Shown: piece after piece, positions 17,529 to 27,271 of the stretch
How the letters are laid out: each line of letters begins with the position of its first letter
Position numbering within the stretch: the stretch's first letter is position 1
From: CAKZQX01 sp034435975
GTDB lineage: Bacteria; Chloroflexota; Chloroflexia; Chloroflexales; Chloroflexaceae
Direction of reading: 5' to 3'
Assembly: GCA_034435975.1 (NCBI GenBank)
Contig: DAOTWD010000145.1
Span: 62,001-126,000 of the forward strand
DNA length: 64,000 nt
Notes under the pieces: generated by a model
Seen by the model: only the letters and a program-made list of their open reading frames with translations
Databases searched by the model: none
What the model was told of the DNA's origin: nothing
Translations under genes and position numbers: made by a program

Positions 17529-19571
17529 ATGTCCTGGCCGAATCGGCATTCCATCTCCCAATTAGCACCTGAAATGCATCAACCGGTACGCTGGCTGATC
17601 AGAGGATTACTCCTTACCCTAATAACGCTGATGTTTAGCATCCCTGCCCTGGCACAGATAAGTGGCCCGATGCCACCCGCGTCATCAGCCATCTTACAGC
17701 TAATGACACCGACTCCCTACCTGCCTACCGGTGCCCGCGCCATGTCCGCGTTGTTTACCGGGCCTGAGATTGAGGTCTGGCAGGCCTATGCCGATGCGCT
17801 ACCACTTGTAGCCCCGGTAGCCACACCTACTCCGATACAGGTAGCGCTGCAGTTATCTGTACCATCAGGCAGAACCGTCTCAGATGCGGTATCCATCATT
17901 CGCTTACCAGGCGCAGAACGGGCAGTAGACATCCTGTCGATTGTCACCCCCACGCCCACACCCACGCTTCCAACGCTGATGCCCTTACCCTCCATGCTGC
18001 ATCCGCCTGATAATGCAGCCGATTGGCAAGCAGACGAACCGTATCGTTTTGTGACCGAAACCGGGCATAATCTAGGTCTGGCGTTCAAGACCTTCTATGA
18101 TACCCACGGCGGGGCACGCATTTTCGGGTTGCCACTGACCGAGGTACTGGTTGATGCAGAAAGTGACCGACTGGTACAATACTTTGAACGGGTGCGTATG
18201 GAATTGCCGGCCACTCAACCCGAGCTGGCCCAGATCGAGTTGACCCGCATCGGTGCCATGATGGCCGAAAATCAGGTTGGTCTGGCATTTACGCCCCTGG
18301 CCTCGACGCCCGTCAATGATGGGACATTTTTTGCCCAGACGGGATTCAAGATTCATCGCCACCTGTTTGACTTCTGGAAAGCCCATGGAGGCACCGAGAT
18401 TTTCGGTTATCCGGTTTCACGTGAAATGATCGACAAAAGCGATGGCACACGCCGTCTGGTGCAATATTTTGAGCGGGCACGCCTGGAATATAATCCCGAA
18501 CGCGCTGGTCAACCCGATGCCGTGCAAGTCGGGCAGATTGGTATCTGGTTGGCTGAGCAGCACGCACTACCAGCGGCATTGCTCGCTCCAGCACAACCGA
18601 TTGTCAAGTTGAGCAGCGCCTCAACCACGTTTGGCGACTCGGCAGGCACCTACAATGCGACTCTGGCCGCACAGCAACTGCATGGACTGGTCGTTGAACC
18701 AGGGGCAATGCTGTCGTTTCTGGCAACACTGGGCGAAATTTCGGAGCAGACAGGGTATACGCAGGGCGGCGCAATTGTCAACAACCGCATCGTGCCGATT
18801 ATTGCCGGCGGCATCTGCCAGACATCAACGACACTCTATCGAGCTGCCTTCTATGCGGGATTGCCGATCCCGGAACGCCATGCCCATTCGTTTTATATTG
18901 ATGCGTTTAACGATATTATCAGTTTTGATGCAGCCGTGTTTGCGCCTGGCCTCGATCTGAAAATAATCAACGATACACCCTACCCTTTTCTGGTGACGTC
19001 TACCGGTAACCAGGGAACCATTACAGTTGCGTTGTGGGGCCAGAGTGATCAACGGAGTGTCCAGGTGCTTGCACCGAAGGTCTACGGGCATGTACAGCCA
19101 GGAGCAGCACGCTGGATGTATGACCCGGATCTTGAACCGAATGCTATTGTTCAAACTGCTGCCCCACGTTACGGCATGCAGGCCGTGTTGGAGCGGATTG
19201 TAACGGCGGCCAACGGCACACTTCTGCACCAGGATGCATTCTTTACGCAGTACGATCCCGTTACCGAAGAAATCCGTTATGGTCGTGATGTCGTTCCACC
19301 AGAAGGCGTGGAGATCATAGGCGAACGACCACCAGCGCCAACACCGACACCTTCCCCAACCGAGGAGATAGTGCCAGACGATAGTATAACCGAGGAAGAG
19401 ATTACCCCGGCCCCTATAGACGAGGCTTCACCAACCCCGGAGATGGTACCAACACGCGCCGATCCCGCCGAGATGGTACCACCGGAAGAGGTACCGTCTG
19501 TGGCGACACCGGAAATGCCAGAATCAGAAGTAACCCGGCCACCGATTGGTATTGCCCGTCCAAACGATTGA
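17529..19571 (+). CDS. VanW-domain exported protein with two HGG/FGxP repeats
   Basis: A 680-residue secreted or surface protein. The signal peptide covers about residues 25-48 (ending ALAQ). A Pro/Thr linker follows, then two tandem modules of about 75 residues: FKTFYDTHGGARIFGLP...VQYFERVRME and LFDFWKAHGGTEIFGYP...VQYFERARLEYNPE. The VanW domain at about residues 360-580 contains YTQGGAIVNNR and GGICQTSTTLYRAA. The tail is rich in Pro, Thr and Glu and probably spans the envelope. VanW domains are linked to cell-wall and glycopeptide response, with no proven reaction. The same repeat module occurs in the subtilase at 22917-26981. The ATG at 17529 has GCAGGAG 6 bp upstream. Confidence 0.88.
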   Translation: MSWPNRHSISQLAPEMHQPVRWLIRGLLLTLITLMFSIPALAQISGPMPPASSAILQLMTPTPYLPTGARAMSALFTGPEIEVWQAYADALPLVAPVATPTPIQVALQLSVPSGRTVSDAVSIIRLPGAERAVDILSIVTPTPTPTLPTLMPLPSMLHPPDNAADWQADEPYRFVTETGHNLGLAFKTFYDTHGGARIFGLPLTEVLVDAESDRLVQYFERVRMELPATQPELAQIELTRIGAMMAENQVGLAFTPLASTPVNDGTFFAQTGFKIHRHLFDFWKAHGGTEIFGYPVSREMIDKSDGTRRLVQYFERARLEYNPERAGQPDAVQVGQIGIWLAEQHALPAALLAPAQPIVKLSSASTTFGDSAGTYNATLAAQQLHGLVVEPGAMLSFLATLGEISEQTGYTQGGAIVNNRIVPIIAGGICQTSTTLYRAAFYAGLPIPERHAHSFYIDAFNDIISFDAAVFAPGLDLKIINDTPYPFLVTSTGNQGTITVALWGQSDQRSVQVLAPKVYGHVQPGAARWMYDPDLEPNAIVQTAAPRYGMQAVLERIVTAANGTLLHQDAFFTQYDPVTEEIRYGRDVVPPEGVEIIGERPPAPTPTPSPTEEIVPDDSITEEEITPAPIDEASPTPEMVPTRADPAEMVPPEEVPSVATPEMPESEVTRPPIGIARPND

Positions 19572-19598
19572 ATTGATACAATAGGCATTTATAGCCAG

Positions 19599-19628
19599 CT
19601 GGTGCCGACGCACGAGCGTCGGCACCAG
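19599..19628. terminator. Perfect 13 bp hairpin after VanW gene
   Basis: CTGGTGCCGACGC and GCGTCGGCACCAG form a perfect 13 bp stem with the loop ACGA, 28 bp after the VanW stop. There is no T-run, so it may be a factor-assisted terminator or an mRNA 3' end stabiliser rather than a classic intrinsic terminator. Confidence 0.55.
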
Positions 19629-19725
19629 GATGTAACCGACATTGCCACAACCACCGAAAAGCGTTCCTACCGTGGAGCCAGGATGTACGGCTTACCTGGA
19701 AAGGTACCCACTCTATGCCAGTTCT

Positions 19726-19753
19726 TGACAACAGCAGACAAAAATAGTATTAT
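19726..19753 (+). promoter_or_regulatory. Sigma-70 type promoter of the met operon
   Basis: TTGACA at 19726-19731 and TATTAT at 19748-19753 with a 16 bp spacer, placed about 20 bp upstream of the SAM riboswitch aptamer. This position is right for transcription starting at about 19760. The -35 box is a perfect consensus and the -10 differs at one position. Confidence 0.8.
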
Positions 19754-19772
19754 TGGGCAAATTAAACATACC

Positions 19773-19938
19773 ATCTCATCCAGAGGGGCGGAGGGATCGG
19801 CCCTGCGAAGCCCCGGCAACCCCTGTATGTCAATCGTGTGCAGCCAGCCATAAGACGTCAACGTCTGCTCGCTCTGTTCTATTCTCCATTGACAGCAGGA
19901 AGGTGCTAATTCCGGCAGATGTTCTCTGGAAGATGAGT
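19773..19938 (+). promoter_or_regulatory. SAM-I (S-box) riboswitch aptamer
   Basis: The region carries the S-box core in order: CTCATCCAGAG (P1 5' strand and start of P2), GGCGGAGGGATCGGCCCT, GAAGCCCCGGCAACC, a variable P3/P4 region, AAGGTGCTAATTCC, and a 3' P1 strand in GGAAGATGAG. It should bind S-adenosylmethionine and repress the methionine genes metY and metX downstream. P1 pairs CTCATC (19775-19780) with GATGAG (19932-19937). The 3' strand of P1 can instead pair with the terminator, see next entry. Confidence 0.95.
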
Positions 19939-19968
19939 GGCAGGATATAGCAAAGAAATGTTGATCGG

Positions 19969-19995
19969 CCCTCATCTACGAGATGGGGGTTTTTT
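19969..19995 (+). terminator. Riboswitch expression platform terminator
   Basis: CCCTCATCT (19969-19977) pairs with AGATGGGGG (19981-19989), 9 bp with one G-U, followed by six T. AGATGAG (19931-19937), the 3' strand of aptamer P1, is perfectly complementary to CTCATCT (19971-19977). Without SAM this antiterminator can form. With SAM, P1 sequesters it and the terminator folds. This is a textbook OFF switch. Confidence 0.92.
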
Positions 19996-20133
19996 ATGGT
20001 CATTTTTTGTCAATTCCTGGCACTGACGCCAGCTGGCAATGAAGCCGGAATACTCACCTGAGCCTTCCTGTATGTAGGAAAGAATTGCCGTTGATAATGG
20101 AATAGTTGACTAGCCGTGAGGAGGACGACCCAT

Positions 20134-21417
20134 ATGGCTGATATGCCATTCACAGGCTTTGAAACCCTGGCACTCCATGGAGGCCAACAACCTGACCCCA
20201 CTACTGGCGCACGGGCGGTACCTATTTATCAAACCACGTCCTATGTCTTTCAGGACACAGAACATGCGGCACGGCTGTTTGCCCTTCAGGAGTTCGGCAA
20301 CATCTATACCCGCATTATGAATCCGACAAATGATGTGTTGGAGCAACGCATCGCGCTGCTAGAAGGCGGAGTGGGTGCTCTTGCTCTGGCTTCTGGCCAG
20401 GCGGCTGAGACAACCGCTATTCTCAATATCGCCAGCACTGGCGACAATATTGTCTCGGCCACGAGTCTATATGGAGGTACCTATAACCTGTTCCACTATA
20501 CGCTACCGAAGTATGGCATTACGACGCGCTTTGTCGATCCAGGCACTCCCGCACATTTCGAGGCGGCAATTGATACGCATACCCGTGCCATTTACCTGGA
20601 GTCTATTGGTAATCCCAAGCTTGACGTGCCAGACTTTCGCGCGATTGCTGATATAGCACACGCGCATGGTCTTCCCCTGATTGTTGATAACACCGTTCCA
20701 ACACCATACTTGCTGCGACCATTCGAGCATGGCGCAGATATTGTGATTCATTCCGGCACCAAGTTTATTGGCGGCCATGGCACCAGCATTGCCGGGTTGC
20801 TGGTAGACAGCGGGAAGTTCGACTGGGCTGCAAGTGGACGTTTCCCCGGCTTCACCGAGCCTGACCCTTCCTATCATGGGGTACGCTTTGCTGACCTGGG
20901 TGCCCCGGCTTTCATTCTCAAGGCACGGGTGCAGTTACTGCGTGATATGGGCGCCTGCCTCAGTCCCTTTAATGCATTTCTGCTTTTGCAAGGTCTGGAG
21001 ACATTGCCGCTACGTGTAGAGCGCCATGCAGCCAATGCATTGCGTGTAGCCCAGTTCCTCAGTGAACATCGCAAGGTTGCCTGGGTGAATTACCCTGGCC
21101 TGCCAAATCATCCATCGTATAGGAACGCCCAACACTACTTACCACGCGGGCAGGGGGCACTAGTCGGGTTTGGCATTATCGGCGGGCGCGAAGCCGGGCG
21201 TCAATTTATTGATCACCTGCAACTTTTCTCGCATCTGGCAAATATTGGCGATGCCAAGTCACTGGCGATCCATCCTGCAACGACGACCCATCAGCAACTG
21301 ACGCCAGAGCAGCAACGTGACACAGGCGTGACCGAAGATTATGTTCGCCTGTCTGTGGGCCTGGAGACGATTGACGATATTCTGGCAGACCTGGATCAAG
21401 CCCTGGCTGGTGTATAA
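20134..21417 (+). CDS. metY: O-acetylhomoserine sulfhydrylase
   Basis: A 427-residue PLP enzyme of the Cys/Met metabolism family. It converts O-acetylhomoserine and sulfide to homocysteine in methionine synthesis. The N-terminus has FETLALHGGQQPDPTTGARA and the YQTTSYVF element, both typical of this group. YTRIMNPTNDVLEQR follows, and the PLP lysine is Lys210 in HSGTKFIGGHG. RLSVGLE near the C-terminus binds the carboxylate. The ATG at 20134 has GAGGAGGA upstream. It lies downstream of the SAM-I riboswitch and 66 bp before metX, whose product makes its substrate. The length matches the MetY group rather than shorter MetB/MetC. Confidence 0.95.
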   Translation: MADMPFTGFETLALHGGQQPDPTTGARAVPIYQTTSYVFQDTEHAARLFALQEFGNIYTRIMNPTNDVLEQRIALLEGGVGALALASGQAAETTAILNIASTGDNIVSATSLYGGTYNLFHYTLPKYGITTRFVDPGTPAHFEAAIDTHTRAIYLESIGNPKLDVPDFRAIADIAHAHGLPLIVDNTVPTPYLLRPFEHGADIVIHSGTKFIGGHGTSIAGLLVDSGKFDWAASGRFPGFTEPDPSYHGVRFADLGAPAFILKARVQLLRDMGACLSPFNAFLLLQGLETLPLRVERHAANALRVAQFLSEHRKVAWVNYPGLPNHPSYRNAQHYLPRGQGALVGFGIIGGREAGRQFIDHLQLFSHLANIGDAKSLAIHPATTTHQQLTPEQQRDTGVTEDYVRLSVGLETIDDILADLDQALAGV

Positions 21418-21483
21418 GCTGCTCCTGGCTCATTATTCGATCCGGCTGAACATGGACTTCTCAATGCCTGGTGGAGGAATAGC

Positions 21484-22662
21484 ATGATGATTGGCGACAT
21501 TCCTGCGGTCACAGTCGCCGCCTATGGTCGCTCGGTAGGTACTGTCTATCCACGTTCCATTCAATGGAACGACCCCTTGCCCCTGGAGAGTGGCGCACAA
21601 CTGCCAGCACCATGGACGCTGGCCTATGAGACGTATGGTCAACTCAATCCGCAACGCTCCAATGCCATTCTCGTGTGCCACGCGCTGTCTGGCGATGCTC
21701 ATGCGGCTGGAACACACAGCACGAATGGCAAACGACCGGGCTGGTGGGATGCATTTATTGGCCCTGGACGCGCATTTGATACCGATCGTTACTTTGTCAT
21801 TTGCTCGAACGTCATCGGCGGTTGTGCTGGATCAACAGGCCCGGCGTCACTTATGCCTGGCACTGATCAGCCCTACGGTAGCCGCTTTCCAGTGATTACG
21901 ATTGCTGATATGGTTGCTGCCCAGGCACGGCTCATTGATGCGCTGGGCATTGAAGTGCTGATGGCCGTTGCTGGTGGTTCAATGGGCGGCATGCAGGCCT
22001 TGCAGTGGGCGGTGTCCTATCCCGAACGTGTGCGAGGAGTGCTGGCGATTGCAACTACGGCACGCTCCAGTGCAATGACGATTGCGTTGAATACCATTGG
22101 GCGCCAGGCGATCATCCGCGATCAACGCTGGTGCGGTGGTGATTACTATGGGGCAACGCCGCCAATTGATGGGTTGGCGATTGCTCGTATGGTGGGGCAT
22201 ATTTCGTATTTGAGCGATCAGGCGCTGACTGATAAGTTTGATCGACGCTTGCAAGACCATCCTGCAGTGCAGTATTCGGTTAAACCGGAGTTTGCCGTTG
22301 AGAGTTATCTCGAATATCAGGGGAATTCGTTTGTCAAGCGGTTTGATGCCAACTCCTACCTGGTCATCACGAAAGCGATGGACTATTTTGATCTCCCTGG
22401 ACGGTATGGCTCGCTACGTCGAGCACTGGCGCAGAGTCAGGCCCATTTCCTGGCACTCTCCTTCAGCAGTGACTGGCTGTATCCGACCAGTGAACTGGAC
22501 GCACTGGCCGCTGGTCTGCGGTCAGCCGGGCGACCGGTACGCCAGATCGAGCTTGATAGCCCGAAAGGTCACGATGCATTTTTGCTCGAGGATACGTTGA
22601 TGAGTCCGATCATCGCTGAGTTCCTCGAAGATCTGGCACCACTACAGGCACGGTTCGTATAG
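21484..22662 (+). CDS. metX: Homoserine O-acetyltransferase
   Basis: A 392-residue alpha/beta-hydrolase-fold acyltransferase that activates homoserine with acetyl-CoA (or succinyl-CoA in some relatives). Landmarks are VCHALSGDAHAAG, the nucleophile Ser166 in AGGSMGGMQALQW, Asp330 in SSDWLYP and His363 in KGHDAFLLE, which complete the triad. TGGAGGAATAGC precedes the ATG. It is second in a riboswitch-controlled operon after metY, so its product feeds the neighbour directly. The acyl donor cannot be fixed from the sequence with confidence, but pairing with MetY favours acetyl-CoA. Confidence 0.95.
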   Translation: MMIGDIPAVTVAAYGRSVGTVYPRSIQWNDPLPLESGAQLPAPWTLAYETYGQLNPQRSNAILVCHALSGDAHAAGTHSTNGKRPGWWDAFIGPGRAFDTDRYFVICSNVIGGCAGSTGPASLMPGTDQPYGSRFPVITIADMVAAQARLIDALGIEVLMAVAGGSMGGMQALQWAVSYPERVRGVLAIATTARSSAMTIALNTIGRQAIIRDQRWCGGDYYGATPPIDGLAIARMVGHISYLSDQALTDKFDRRLQDHPAVQYSVKPEFAVESYLEYQGNSFVKRFDANSYLVITKAMDYFDLPGRYGSLRRALAQSQAHFLALSFSSDWLYPTSELDALAAGLRSAGRPVRQIELDSPKGHDAFLLEDTLMSPIIAEFLEDLAPLQARFV

Positions 22663-22781
22663 AGCGCTGAGCAGTGCAAAGCGGACATGAGCCATAAGGT
22701 ATCTACCGGTGACAGGTGATGAGGCAGGTTGATAGCCTTCCTGTATCCCGTTCCCTATCTGGCGCAGAGAGGAACCTGGTG

Positions 22782-22921
22782 TTAGAACGTTAGAACGCTC
22801 CAACGTTCCAGGGTTCTAACGCTCCAACATTTCAACGTTCCCCTCAACTTTTTTAGTAGCAATCGGAATCCAACAGAACTTTGATGTTCTAACGCTCCAA
22901 CATTTCGACGTTCCTCTCAAC
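22782..22921. repeat. Short AACG(T/C)T-type repeat cluster
   Basis: Short units such as TTCTAACGCTCCAAC and TTCAACGTTCC are repeated. A 36 bp segment at 22813-22848 recurs at 22886-22921 with two mismatches (period 73). The second copy covers the stop codon of the subtilase gene. Related units occur near 45613-45655, 61445-61491 and 61609-61646. Confidence 0.75.
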
Positions 22922-25900
22922 GCACCAGCGGTTCACCCCCATACACCTCGCTGCCCAGGCGACCGAGCAGCACCTGGTATGGTAGGGGGTTTTCCGGGTG
23001 ATATTCAAAGCGCGCACGTTCAAACCACTGCACCAGACGCGGCGTGCCTTCTACGTCCTCTTCCTGCGGCTCGCTGATCGGCATACCAAACAATGCCAGG
23101 CTTTCGGCAAAGCTATTGCCTGGCTGACCATCAAACTCTAATCCATGGCGTTCCCAATAGGCCTTGAACACCCCACACAGACTGTGGCGTGTCTCGGGAA
23201 AATAGAAACAGGCATTCGGCGCATCCTCAACTGTCGCAAATGTCCACCAGTCACGGCCCTGCGCTTCCAATGCCTCTACCCCCAGACGACTCAGTAAGAC
23301 ATCATAGGGTGGGGACTGCTGTGGGTGATGCTCAAACCGTGCCCGCTCAAAGGTCTGCTGAACTGGATCGGTTTCAGCCTGAGCCGTCAGTGGATAGCCA
23401 AACACCGGCAATCCCCCATGGCGCTGCCAGTAATCAAGGAAACGCCCCTGGAGCGTGTGACCGGTCGCATCAAACGTCAGTGCTGTTAACGGCGCAGGTG
23501 GGGTGACAGATGCGCCAACTGGCGATTGACGATCACTGGTGGCCGCCCCTTCAACACTGACTGGTTGCGCCACACCCAATGCCCGGTGGCCCCAGCTATT
23601 GGTCGCCTCGACACGCACCTGATAGATACCCGGTTCGGTATAGCGATGCACCACGGTGGCTTCCGTCGTCTCCACAAACGGCGTCCCGTCGCCAAAATCC
23701 CAGCGATAGCGTACAAACGTTGTCGGCGTATTTGATTGGGCCTTCGCCGTGAAAGTTGCCAACTGATTTACATCTGTCACCGTGGTTGAGCCACTGATCT
23801 GCACCGTGGGCTGATCAACATGCCAGTAGAGAATAGACTGTAAAAGCTCCTGGCGCGTTGTCATACCGGTGTCATTCCGCACTCCTTCCAACCCGAAGGC
23901 CAGGTAGGTGGTACGATAGGGAATACCACGCACCGGTTGCTCCAGTGTCGGTGAGGCAGCAGTGTTGACAGCAATAATGCCATCTAACTGGCTCCCAGTG
24001 CTGACCGCCCGAAAGATGGGAGCTGTATACTCATCTGGGATGCGGAGATCACTGTCAGACAGGGCAATCTCATCAATCGATACCTGATTACCCGCCCCTG
24101 TCTGATCACTGATACCGACGAGATCTGAGGGACGGCTTAAATCAAGGACAATATTCGACAACCATGCCTGGGCAGTCGTGCCGAGCGCTATGCGCTCCAA
24201 TGTTATGGTTCCGGTAAACACATCATCCTGCACAAAGCGCGGTCCCAGATAACCATGATACAGATCTGACCGTCCATAGCGTGGATCATCGGGGGGGCTG
24301 CGCTCGATATCTGAAGCCTCAGTCAAGTCCTGACCGGTCGCAATCAGATTCCCGCCACTCTGCAAGTAGGCGATCAGCAGATTCTGATCGGCCGGAGTCA
24401 AAGGTGTAGGCACGGGCAGCGTGCCACTGGGAATAAAGTTGTCGCCAGTAAACCACAGAATAACCTCATAGCGCTGCAGCTCGCTGATGTCGGGCAACGT
24501 CTGCGGTTGTCCGGCCAGTGCATCAAGATCCAGGTAGGTGAACGGTATGCCCAGCTGCCCCAGCGCATTGCCATAATAGCCTGCATAGTCGGGCAGATCG
24601 AGGCTGCTGCTGCCATCATTATCAAGCAGCAAGACTTTTGGCCCACGTTGTGCAGGGAGCAGGCGGGCCCACAGCGGCAGATGCAATGGCTGCGGCCCAC
24701 CGGTCAGTTCAACCACGCCTTCGTAGTCACCGGGGGAGGCATCAGCCGGCCATTCGGCCACCACGCGGAACTCGACCGTCTCTCCCGGTGTAACCGTGAG
24801 GGTCGCAGGGGCAACACCGATCCCAAAGATAGCTCCCCCGGTCTGCCGCGCACTCAGGTTGTAGGTCTGGGGCACACCAGAGACGTTACGTGCCTGGATC
24901 AGCACCTCACGCGCAGTTGATTGGCCCGGACTCGTCGGCACGTTACCGAACGAGATAGCCGCTTGTGCAAAGAGCAAGCCCGGATTAGCAGCACGATTCA
25001 CATCAATGCGGCCCGCACCCCTCACCAGAGCCGCGGCTGCCTCAGCCCGATCCTCATCCAACCAGACATCCTGTACGGCAGTAGACATCAGCGCCGACTT
25101 GATGTCTTGCGGCGACCAGGTGGCATGGATCTGCTTGAGCAATGCGGCACTACCGGCGACCTGTGGTGCGGCCATACTCGTGCCCGATGAGAGGCCAAAG
25201 CCCAGATGTTGCTCGCTACCTTCGGCATCACCAAAGCCCGCCGAGAGAATCGCCACCCCCGGTGCTGTCACATCGGGCTTGAGTGTGCCCTGAAAACTCG
25301 GCCCACGCGAGCTAAACTCCGCCATAACATCCGGGGTCTGGTCAATCAGGCGGCCCTGCGGGTCAATTTGTACCTGCACAGCGGGGCCATGCTGACCATA
25401 CCAATCCAGCATGCCGCTCCCCATAGAGCGAGTGACAAAAATCGATGGAATAGTAACCTCCTCGGCCCGGTCACCGGGAGCCATGACAATCAGCCTATCA
25501 CCACCCTCAGCCGTGTTATAGACGATCGCCGCAATGGCACCCGCCTGTTGCGCATGGAACACCTTCAAGCTAAAGACACAGATCCCGCGCTCAATCAGCG
25601 CGATCTGCCCTGCCAGCGATCCCGGTGGCAATGGCTCACACGCCAGGCTTGAGTCACTGACCAGCTGCACTGGCAGATATGCAGCCGGGCCAAACACATT
25701 GTCTGCGATACGAGGGCCAAACGCTGCGGGCGCAAAAGGTTGCGCTATCAATGCCTCTGGTACCCCGTTGGGCGCGGTGACATCGACAAACCCGGCCGCA
25801 ATTGTCCGAGCCGTCGTGCTGGCTCCGACCGTCAGCACCTTATCGCTATAGCCTGATGCACCAGCAGTACTGAGATCTGGCCCGGAGTTGCCTGCCGAAA

Positions 25901-26981
25901 ACACCACCGTGACCCCGGCGTCAACCGCCGCCTCGGCTGCCAGTGTCAGCGGGTTCACCTGGGGATCAACCGTTGCTCGCCCGCCCCAGCTATTATTGAT
26001 GATATCGGCCCCATCGGCCACCGCATCTTCCAGCGCAGCCATCAACTCGGTCGTAAAGCCACTGCCAGAGAAGATCGAGTCATTGGAGTAGAAGGTCTTG
26101 TAGTTCATCAGATAGGCCTGTGGCGCAACACCAGCAATGGTCTGGGTGACTCCGGCGACGGTGGCTCTGGTATTCGCCACGCCGGCCGCAATGCCGGCCA
26201 CGTGCGTGCCATGGCTGGAGTCCTCCGGGCCAGGCTGGGGGGTCTCACTTCCGGGCAACGGCGGCAAGTCAGGGCGGAAATACGCCCGCGCTACAATCAC
26301 TTTAGGCGTGGTATGCGCCGGATCGCCACGAGGATACCCTGGTGGATAGCTGAATCCGGCAGGATTGAAGAAGGGATTATCCACCTTAATACCCGAGTCA
26401 ATAACCGCAATCTTGACACCGGCCCCGGCATTGCTGACCCCACCAATCATCACACTATTCCACAGCGCCTCGGCGTTGATCAGAGGCACACTGCCATACA
26501 TATGCAGATCGTGCACCTCATCGGGATAGACGGCAACTACACCAGGCAACGCCTGTAATCGTGCCATAGCCGTTGCGTCTGCCCCCGGCAAAGCGACAGA
26601 CATGCCGTTGAACACAATCTGATAGCTGCGATGACGTTGCGCACCAGGAAAAGTGCGCTGAATGCTGGCAAACAACTGTTGCTGCTGCTGTTCGAGCGCA
26701 CGACGATACTGTTGAGCTACCAGACTATTAAACCGCAGTTTCCCAGTAGTGGGCGAGCGTAGTCCAGCCACAGCATATTCTGGGGCCGAACCTGGCAACT
26801 GCGCCAGTGGCGGCGCGTGCATACGGACAATCCAGCGCTCGCTGATCGAACGTGTCCCTGGTCGATCACTGCGCTGCAACGGGCCGGGCGGTGAACCATA
26901 GGCTGGCACACTCAACCAGGGTGAAGCAATCACGGCCAATACGAACCACACTATGACGATCCGTGTCTGACGAGCGGACAT
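22917..26981 (-). CDS. Secreted subtilisin-like serine protease, multidomain
   Basis: A 1354-residue S8 protease. Order: signal peptide (about 8-29); a propeptide-like region with FNGMSVALPG; and a catalytic domain with Asp195 in VIDSG, His257 in HGTHVAG, the oxyanion Asn in NNSWGG and Ser602 in SGTSMAAP. A PA insert lies between His and Ser (about 400-530). Downstream are a beta-rich domain near 670-770, a region with a putative DNDGSSSLDLPDY start, and a PKD domain (RYRWDFGDGTPF) near 1125-1200. Two C-terminal modules FLDYWQRHGGLPVFGYP and YWERHGLEFDGQP follow, ending VQWFERARFEYHPE. These match those of the VanW protein. It probably digests proteins outside the cell or matures surface proteins. 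Confidence 0.94.
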   Translation of the reverse strand: MSARQTRIVIVWFVLAVIASPWLSVPAYGSPPGPLQRSDRPGTRSISERWIVRMHAPPLAQLPGSAPEYAVAGLRSPTTGKLRFNSLVAQQYRRALEQQQQQLFASIQRTFPGAQRHRSYQIVFNGMSVALPGADATAMARLQALPGVVAVYPDEVHDLHMYGSVPLINAEALWNSVMIGGVSNAGAGVKIAVIDSGIKVDNPFFNPAGFSYPPGYPRGDPAHTTPKVIVARAYFRPDLPPLPGSETPQPGPEDSSHGTHVAGIAAGVANTRATVAGVTQTIAGVAPQAYLMNYKTFYSNDSIFSGSGFTTELMAALEDAVADGADIINNSWGGRATVDPQVNPLTLAAEAAVDAGVTVVFSAGNSGPDLSTAGASGYSDKVLTVGASTTARTIAAGFVDVTAPNGVPEALIAQPFAPAAFGPRIADNVFGPAAYLPVQLVSDSSLACEPLPPGSLAGQIALIERGICVFSLKVFHAQQAGAIAAIVYNTAEGGDRLIVMAPGDRAEEVTIPSIFVTRSMGSGMLDWYGQHGPAVQVQIDPQGRLIDQTPDVMAEFSSRGPSFQGTLKPDVTAPGVAILSAGFGDAEGSEQHLGFGLSSGTSMAAPQVAGSAALLKQIHATWSPQDIKSALMSTAVQDVWLDEDRAEAAAALVRGAGRIDVNRAANPGLLFAQAAISFGNVPTSPGQSTAREVLIQARNVSGVPQTYNLSARQTGGAIFGIGVAPATLTVTPGETVEFRVVAEWPADASPGDYEGVVELTGGPQPLHLPLWARLLPAQRGPKVLLLDNDGSSSLDLPDYAGYYGNALGQLGIPFTYLDLDALAGQPQTLPDISELQRYEVILWFTGDNFIPSGTLPVPTPLTPADQNLLIAYLQSGGNLIATGQDLTEASDIERSPPDDPRYGRSDLYHGYLGPRFVQDDVFTGTITLERIALGTTAQAWLSNIVLDLSRPSDLVGISDQTGAGNQVSIDEIALSDSDLRIPDEYTAPIFRAVSTGSQLDGIIAVNTAASPTLEQPVRGIPYRTTYLAFGLEGVRNDTGMTTRQELLQSILYWHVDQPTVQISGSTTVTDVNQLATFTAKAQSNTPTTFVRYRWDFGDGTPFVETTEATVVHRYTEPGIYQVRVEATNSWGHRALGVAQPVSVEGAATSDRQSPVGASVTPPAPLTALTFDATGHTLQGRFLDYWQRHGGLPVFGYPLTAQAETDPVQQTFERARFEHHPQQSPPYDVLLSRLGVEALEAQGRDWWTFATVEDAPNACFYFPETRHSLCGVFKAYWERHGLEFDGQPGNSFAESLALFGMPISEPQEEDVEGTPRLVQWFERARFEYHPENPLPYQVLLGRLGSEVYGGEPLVR

Positions 26982-27271
26982 AGTTTTCCCTTCCAGGCAT
27001 TGCAGCGTCTATACACCATACGTTTGATGATATTGCTATAACCAGCATAGTGACACGTCTGTCACAGAACCAGACATATAGTAGCGCAATATCTATGAAA
27101 CACGCAAGCAGTAGCGAGGAAGGGATTGCCGGCCCCCCCCACCAGCCACCTGCCGACTGCTCACACCACGAACAAGAGCATCAAAGCATAAAATCCCGCA
27201 TTGCCAGAATGCCCCCAGATACGGTACAATGATGGATCCTGACAGACAAATAGAGTAGCTTATCAGCATAA
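26982..27271. other. Upstream region of the protease gene
   Basis: About 290 bp without a gene, continuing to a repeat element. GTGACACGTCTGTCAC at 27049-27064 is a perfect palindrome with a 4 bp centre, about 70 bp upstream of the protease start. It resembles a dimeric regulator site, but no factor can be named. A run of C residues lies near 27133-27140. Confidence 0.4.

Noticed and set aside
27049..27064. GTGACACGTCTGTCAC as a CRP/FNR-type site
   Set aside because: Spacing of half sites (8 bp) differs from the usual 6 bp; kept only as an unnamed palindrome.
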